Positions 59,706 to 64,000 of a stretch of 64,000 nt of DNA are shown here, piece by piece; the stretch's first letter is position 1, and each line of letters starts with the position of its first letter. A program made the position numbers and the translations under genes. The notes below the pieces were generated by a model, which worked only from the letters and a program-made list of their open reading frames with translations, made no database searches and was not told the origin of the DNA. The stretch is from Eubacteriaceae bacterium (GTDB taxonomy: Bacteria > Bacillota > Clostridia > Peptostreptococcales > Anaerovoracaceae), in contig CABIXY010000008.1 of NCBI GenBank assembly GCA_902362805.1, positions 31,580 to 95,579 on the forward strand, given 5' to 3'.

Positions 59706-60377
59706 ATGGCATTCTTTAGGGACGTTCATGAAGATATTCAGACAGTACTCAAAAAAGACCCGGCAGCGAGAAACAGTATAGAGGTTTTGCTGTGTTATCC
59801 GGGCGTTTGGGCGTTGATTTTTCATAAACCGGCTCATTCCCTGTATAAACACAAATTGAAACTATTGGCGAGAATCATTTCACAGTTTGCCAGGTGGCTG
59901 ACAGGCGTAGAAATTCATCCGGGAGCTACGATTGGGCGCAGATGTTTTATCGACCACGGCATGGCAGTCGTTATCGGTGAAACTACTGAAATTGGCGATG
60001 ATGTGACGCTATATCAGGGCGTCACTTTAGGCGGCACAGGAAAAGATACTGGAAAGCGTCATCCCACCATTGGCAACAGAGTCATCGTCAGTTCTGGTGC
60101 CAGGGTTCTGGGGCCTTTCAAGGTGGGCGACGATGTGAAAATCGGCGCAGGTTCCATCGTGCTCAATGAGATTCCTCCGGGATGTACCGTTGTGGGGATT
60201 CCGGGCAAAATCGTCAAGAGATATGGGGAAAGCACAGAAGATCTCAACCAGGTCAATCTGCCGGACCCTGTAGCTACAGAGTTAGAATGCCTGCGCAGAA
60301 GAATTGTAATGCTGGAGAATAAGCTCAACCAGATCAATAAGCAAAATCAGAAAGGGAATGAAGATGAAAATATATAA
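59706..60377 (+). CDS. cysE: Serine O-acetyltransferase
   Basis: The protein has 223 residues, the shorter EpsC/CysE form of Gram-positives, with ribosome site GAAAGGATGAATCAAA. The N-terminal helices (FRDVHEDIQTVLKKDPAARN) are followed by the left-handed beta-helix of hexapeptide repeats (IHPGATIGRRCFIDHGMAVV, with catalytic His-Asp) and GGTGKDTGKRHPTIGNRVIV. It acetylates serine with acetyl-CoA as the first step to cysteine. The next gene, overlapping its end, charges cysteine onto tRNA; this cysE-cysS order is typical of Firmicutes. Confidence 0.95.
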   Translation: MAFFRDVHEDIQTVLKKDPAARNSIEVLLCYPGVWALIFHKPAHSLYKHKLKLLARIISQFARWLTGVEIHPGATIGRRCFIDHGMAVVIGETTEIGDDVTLYQGVTLGGTGKDTGKRHPTIGNRVIVSSGARVLGPFKVGDDVKIGAGSIVLNEIPPGCTVVGIPGKIVKRYGESTEDLNQVNLPDPVATELECLRRRIVMLENKLNQINKQNQKGNEDENI

Positions 60378-61764
60378 CACACTGACTAGAAAAAAGGAAG
60401 AGTTCGTACCGATTAAAAAAGGGGAAGTTTCTATCTATGTCTGTGGCCCTACCGTATATAATTTCTTTCATATAGGTAACGCGAGACCCTTTGTCGTATT
60501 TGACACTTTGAGAAAGTATATGGAATACAGAGGCAATCGGGTAAAATTTGTCCAGAATTTTACTGATGTTGACGACAAGATTATCAATAAGGCGAAGGAA
60601 GAGGGGATCACTGCTCCCGAAGTATCGGAAAAGTATATTGAGGAATATTACAAAGATGCTGCGGCACTTAACGTGAGGAAAGCTGACGTGCATCCGAAGG
60701 TATCAGAACACATTCAGGATATCGTTCGATTTGTTGAGACTTTGGTGGAAAAAGGGTATGCCTATGAAGCCGATGGTGATGTTTATTTTTCCACGAGAAA
60801 GTTTCCGGAATACGGCAAACTTTCTAAGCAGAACATCGACGACTTAGAGTCGGGTGCAAGAATCGCCGTGGGCGAGGTAAAGCAGGATCCGCTGGATTTT
60901 GCCCTCTGGAAAGCGAGAAAGACCGACGACGAAATCGCCTGGGAATCACCATGGGGAATGGGGAGACCGGGTTGGCATATCGAATGCTCGGCGATGTCGA
61001 AAAAACACTTAGGCGAAACGATTGACATCCACGCCGGCGGCCAGGATTTGCAATTCCCGCATCATGAAAATGAAATTGCGCAGTCAGAATGCTGCAACGG
61101 CGCGCCTTTTGCTCACTACTGGATGCACAACGGCTATATTACGATTGATAATGAGAAAATGTCAAAATCCAAGGGCAACTTCTTTACTGTAAGAGATATT
61201 CTCAAAGAATACGACGGAGAAGTCATTCGTTTTTTCCTGCTGTCAGGGCATTATAGAAATCCGATCAACTTCAGCGACGCTTTGATGGAGCAGGCCAAGA
61301 ACAGTCTTGGCAGAATGGAAAACTGCAAAGAGAACCTGATTTACCTGATGAAAGCAGGAGCTGAGGGACCGATGACTTCTGCGGAAGAAGAGCAGCTGGC
61401 TGCGTATGATAAATATCGGCAGGAATTTATCAAAGTGATGGACGACGATCTCAATACCGCTGACGCTATCAGCGCTGTATTTGAGTTGGTAACGGTGGCG
61501 AATACTGCAGTGAAAGACGGTGCTACGAAGGAATTTGCGCAGAAGTCTCTGGAGACTCTGATGGAATTTGCCGACGTTTTGGGCCTGCTGCAGGGCAAAG
61601 CTGATGAGGCGATCGATCCGGAGATTCAGAAGCTGGTTGACGAGAGACAAGAAGCGAGGAAGGCGAAGAATTTTGCCAGAGCTGACGAAATCAGAGATTT
61701 ATTGAAAGAAAAGGGGATTACCCTGAAGGATACACCACAGGGTGTACAGATTATAAAAGAATAG
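60364..61764 (+). CDS. cysS: Cysteinyl-tRNA synthetase
   Basis: The protein has 466 residues from ATG 60364 (GAAAGGGAATGAAG before it; ATG 60358 is two codons upstream). HIGH motif FFHIGNARP, zinc ligands in YVCGPTVYN and GWHIECSAMS with QFPHHENE, and KMSKS motif NEKMSKSKGNFF are intact. The C-terminal DALR and anticodon part ends in AKNFARADEIRDLLKEKGIT. It overlaps cysE by 14 bp, so cysteine synthesis and use are translationally linked. Confidence 0.97.
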   Translation: MKIYNTLTRKKEEFVPIKKGEVSIYVCGPTVYNFFHIGNARPFVVFDTLRKYMEYRGNRVKFVQNFTDVDDKIINKAKEEGITAPEVSEKYIEEYYKDAAALNVRKADVHPKVSEHIQDIVRFVETLVEKGYAYEADGDVYFSTRKFPEYGKLSKQNIDDLESGARIAVGEVKQDPLDFALWKARKTDDEIAWESPWGMGRPGWHIECSAMSKKHLGETIDIHAGGQDLQFPHHENEIAQSECCNGAPFAHYWMHNGYITIDNEKMSKSKGNFFTVRDILKEYDGEVIRFFLLSGHYRNPINFSDALMEQAKNSLGRMENCKENLIYLMKAGAEGPMTSAEEEQLAAYDKYRQEFIKVMDDDLNTADAISAVFELVTVANTAVKDGATKEFAQKSLETLMEFADVLGLLQGKADEAIDPEIQKLVDERQEARKAKNFARADEIRDLLKEKGITLKDTPQGVQIIKE

Positions 61765-61765
61765 T

Positions 61766-62155
61766 ATGAAACAATTGAATCCAAGAGAAATAAATACAAC
61801 GGCATTGGCTTTTTTAGGCGATGCCGTTTATGAAATATATGCGAGAAAATATGTAATGGACAGCGGGCAGAAAAATGCGGACAGGCTGCACAAGGAAGCC
61901 ATCAAGTACGTGTGTGCTGACGGACAGGCAAAGGCGGTCAAATCCTTACTGGAGGACTTTTTGTCAGAAGAAGAAGTCAGCTTGGTAAAACGGGCCAGGA
62001 ATCGGAAAACGGCGTCAAAGGCGAGAAGTGCAGACGCTGTAACCTACAAACTAGCTACGGCCTTCGAAGCATTGATGGGCTTTCTCTATCTGGACGGTCA
62101 GACACAGCGCCTGGAAGAAGTGGTGCTGGAGGCGTTGAAAAGAATTGAGGAGTGA
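61766..62155 (+). CDS. mrnC: Mini-ribonuclease III
   Basis: The protein has 129 residues and starts one base after cysS. It is an RNase III catalytic domain without the double-stranded RNA-binding domain: ALAFLGDAVYEIYARKYVMD has the signature acidic residues, and TYKLATAFEALMGFLYLDGQ carries the Glu of the second metal site. In B. subtilis this enzyme matures 23S rRNA ends. cysS-mrnC adjacency is conserved in Firmicutes. Confidence 0.94.
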   Translation: MKQLNPREINTTALAFLGDAVYEIYARKYVMDSGQKNADRLHKEAIKYVCADGQAKAVKSLLEDFLSEEEVSLVKRARNRKTASKARSADAVTYKLATAFEALMGFLYLDGQTQRLEEVVLEALKRIEE

Positions 62156-62160
62156 TAGTG

Positions 62161-62991
62161 ATGAGTAAAGCGGATGGATTATTTGTGAATATGTGCCGTG
62201 AGATTTTGGATCACGGTTTTTCTACCGAGGGGCAGGAAGTCAGAGCGAGATGGGAAGACGGGTCGCCTGCTTACACGATAAAAACCTTTGGCGTGGTCAA
62301 TCGGTATGACTTACAGGATGAGTTTCCGGCCTTGACCCTGCGGCCGACAGCCATTAAATCGGCGGTGGATGAGATGCTCTGGATTTGGCAGAAGAAATCC
62401 AATAATATCAACGATTTGAAGAGCCATATCTGGGACGAATGGGCTGACGAAGGCGGTTCCATTGGCAAGGCTTATGGCTATCAGCTAGGTGTCAAATACA
62501 GGTTCAAGCAGGGTGAAATGGACCAAGTGGATAATGTTATCTGGCAGCTTAAAAATACGCCGCAGTCGAGACGTATCATGACCAACATCTACAACTTTGC
62601 AGATTTGATGGAAATGGGTCTGGAACCCTGCGCTTACAGCATGACCTTTAACGTGACGGGGAACAAGCTCAATGCGATTTTGAATCAGCGTTCTCAGGAT
62701 ATTCTTGCCGCTAATAACTGGAATGTGGTGCAATATTCTGTTTTGGTGTACATGTTGGCCCAGGTGTGCGGCTTTGAACCGGGGGAATTGGTTCACGTCA
62801 TCGCTGACGCCCATATCTATGATAAACATATTCCGATTATCGAAGAACTGATCCAGCGGCCGCAGTATCCGGCACCAAAGTTCAGCCTCAACCCGGATGT
62901 GAAGGACTTCTACGACTTTACTACCGATGACTTGATCATCGAGGATTATCAGAAAAACCCTCAGGTCAAGAATATACCAATCGCGGTGTAA
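62161..62991 (+). CDS. thyA: Thymidylate synthase (ThyA family), divergent
   Basis: The protein has 276 residues from ATG 62161 (GAGGAGTGATAGTG before it). The fold order is that of ThyA: DEWADEGGSIGKAYGYQLG, the catalytic Cys in LEPCAYSMTFNV, RSQD in LNQRSQDILAANNWNVVQY and AHIYDKH for the dUMP site. The usual PCH is PCA and the PFN segment is NWN, as in a clostridial subgroup. It converts dUMP to dTMP and yields dihydrofolate, which the FolA encoded next recycles; this pairing supports the call. Confidence 0.92.
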   Translation: MSKADGLFVNMCREILDHGFSTEGQEVRARWEDGSPAYTIKTFGVVNRYDLQDEFPALTLRPTAIKSAVDEMLWIWQKKSNNINDLKSHIWDEWADEGGSIGKAYGYQLGVKYRFKQGEMDQVDNVIWQLKNTPQSRRIMTNIYNFADLMEMGLEPCAYSMTFNVTGNKLNAILNQRSQDILAANNWNVVQYSVLVYMLAQVCGFEPGELVHVIADAHIYDKHIPIIEELIQRPQYPAPKFSLNPDVKDFYDFTTDDLIIEDYQKNPQVKNIPIAV

Positions 62992-63052
62992 TGGGGCTCG
63001 CCACAGTTTCTGAAAGAAACGGCAAAAGTTTAATTTTGAAAGGAACAGATAA

Positions 63053-63541
63053 ATGAAACTCATACTTGCAACAGATGAAAACTGGGCTATTGGGAAGGAC
63101 GGAGGTCTGCTCTGCCACATCCCCGGCGATTTAAAGTATTTTAAAGAGCGAACCCGCGGAAAGACAGTGGTGATGGGGCGGCCTACGCTGGAGAGCCTGC
63201 CTGGCGGCAAACCTTTACCCCATCGGGACAACATTGTTCTGACCACGCGGGAAGACTACGCTCCCGAAGGCGTTTTGATTGTCCATTCTGCAGATGAGCT
63301 TGACGACATGCTGACAAAATATGACAGCGAAGATGTTTTTATTATCGGAGGCGGCAAGGTCTACAGGGAGTTCCTTCCCAAATGTGATACTTGCTACATT
63401 ACGAAAATTTATCAGAAATTTGAGGCCGATACTTGGTTTGTAAATTTAGACGAGATGGACGAGTTTGAAATCGTCTGGCAAAGTGAGATGCAGGAAGAGA
63501 AGGGTATCCGCTATCAGTTTTTTGAATATAGGAGAAAATAA
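63053..63541 (+). CDS. folA: Dihydrofolate reductase
   Basis: The protein has 162 residues with ribosome site GAAAGGAACAGATAA. Characteristic segments are ILATDENWAIGKDGGLLCHI, DLKYFKERTRGKTVVMGRPT (NADPH site) and EDVFIIGGGKVYREFLPKCD. It reduces dihydrofolate with NADPH, regenerating the cofactor used by the thymidylate synthase encoded just upstream. The Asp that protonates the substrate lies in LKYF-adjacent GDLKYF. It is the target of trimethoprim. Confidence 0.95.
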   Translation: MKLILATDENWAIGKDGGLLCHIPGDLKYFKERTRGKTVVMGRPTLESLPGGKPLPHRDNIVLTTREDYAPEGVLIVHSADELDDMLTKYDSEDVFIIGGGKVYREFLPKCDTCYITKIYQKFEADTWFVNLDEMDEFEIVWQSEMQEEKGIRYQFFEYRRK

Positions 63542-63544
63542 GCT

Positions 63545-64000
63545 ATGGCAGAAAAGAAAAAAAAAAAGAGAAATTGGGAAGAAATCAACGGACGGAAGGG
63601 CAAGCGTTATGTTCCGAGGGCGGAAGGAAAAGGTCAGAGACCTGCAAGGCCTGTGAAGGCTGTAAAAGCTGATGCCTACGAGGTGTATGAAGAGCAGACC
63701 TCCGAAAATGTCATTATCGGCAGAAATCCAGTGATTGAGGCATTGAAAAACGACAGAGAAATAGAAAAAATTTTAATAGGAAAAGGCGCTGAAGGTTCCA
63801 TCGCTAAAATCATCGGCATGGCCAAAGACAAGCAGATTCCTATTTATCAGAGCGATAAGATTACTTTAGACAGAATTGCAGCAGGAGGCTCCCATCAAGG
63901 GGTCATCGCCTATGCGTCTGCTTATCGTTACGCTGAGATAGAGGACATCTATGCCCTGGCAGAAAAGAGGGGAGAAGACCCATTTATCATTATTTTAGAC
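63545..64000 (+). CDS. rlmB: 23S rRNA (guanosine-2'-O)-methyltransferase RlmB, partial
   Basis: 152 codons are visible from ATG 63545; the gene continues past the window end. A very basic N-terminus (AEKKKKKRNWEEINGRKGKR) is followed by the substrate-binding domain of TrmH/SPOUT methyltransferases (IIGRNPVIEALKNDREIEKI, AAGGSHQGVIAYASAYRYAE) and the start of the SPOUT domain (DPFIIILD). RlmB methylates G2251 of 23S rRNA in E. coli. The cysS-mrnC-...-rlmB order is common in Firmicutes and supports the call. Confidence 0.93.
   Translation, partial: MAEKKKKKRNWEEINGRKGKRYVPRAEGKGQRPARPVKAVKADAYEVYEEQTSENVIIGRNPVIEALKNDREIEKILIGKGAEGSIAKIIGMAKDKQIPIYQSDKITLDRIAAGGSHQGVIAYASAYRYAEIEDIYALAEKRGEDPFIIILD

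Noticed and set aside
49961..64000. Many reading frames of 60-160 codons opposite the housekeeping genes
   Set aside because: They lie inside well-supported genes, lack ribosome sites and follow the codon pattern of the genes on the other strand.

Overview
The window is 64 kb of chromosome from a low-to-moderate GC Gram-positive anaerobe, most likely a clostridial Firmicute (class Clostridia; an Anaerovoracaceae- or Peptostreptococcales-like genome is my guess). The basis is the gene set (greA-lysS, carD, PIN/TRAM protein, fused ispDF, proS, cysE-cysS-mrnC-rlmB), strong AGGAGG ribosome sites, TTGACA-17-TATAAT promoters, c-di-GMP-I riboswitches and many secreted proteins without an outer-membrane system. 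No tRNA, rRNA, CRISPR array, intact transposase or prophage was seen.

Layout. (1) 1-10.3 kb: a cell-surface locus with five signal-peptide proteins (PPC repeats, a GLUG-repeat giant, a BspA-type LRR protein, a transglutaminase-like protein, a propeller-like protein) and an O-antigen-ligase-type membrane protein; four share a C-terminal Fn3-like module. (2) 10.5-12.6 kb: a Phd/RelE toxin-antitoxin pair, an XRE regulator and a 94-bp tandem repeat array built from TGCGTAAC palindromes. (3) 12.6-20 kb: a double acyl-CoA synthetase translationally coupled to an ornithine/alanine-racemase-like enzyme, then greA-lysS; this LysRS carries an extra C-terminal tRNA-binding domain. (4) 20-28.3 kb: mixed region with wrecked Fic and ToxN/AbiQ genes, asnS, a MITE-like element, a MATE pump with its TetR regulator, a LysO-type exporter and a flavodoxin-like protein. 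(5) 28.3-35 kb: a candidate structured RNA, an ECF sigma operon with a matching second promoter, paralogous secreted proteins, small membrane proteins and a diguanylate cyclase. (6) 35-46.8 kb: an EF-G-like GTPase, then an eight-gene peptide scavenging operon (S66 carboxypeptidase, complete Dpp/Opp ABC importer, two M20 peptidases, one fused to a winged helix) behind palindromic operators. (7) 46.8-48.4 kb: a second MITE-like copy, then two complete c-di-GMP-I riboswitches in series, each with its own terminator, in front of a secreted HExxH protease resembling the anthrax lethal factor/PPEP fold. (8) 48.5-64 kb: radA, a convergent OmpR-type two-component system, and a long co-directional housekeeping run from carD to rlmB (cut by the window end).

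How it fits together. A c-di-GMP synthase (34.1 kb) and a c-di-GMP-sensing leader (47.4 kb) lie in the same window, so surface protein processing is plausibly tied to the motile/sessile switch, with the surface locus at the left end as a possible client (inference). The peptide operon suggests recycling of wall or environmental peptides. Two promoter families, each seen twice (ECF type; TTCTTAA direct repeat type), point to small regulons controlling envelope and secreted proteins between 28 and 34 kb. Start sites were often moved inward from the longest reading frame to the first codon with a good ribosome site; this is stated where done.
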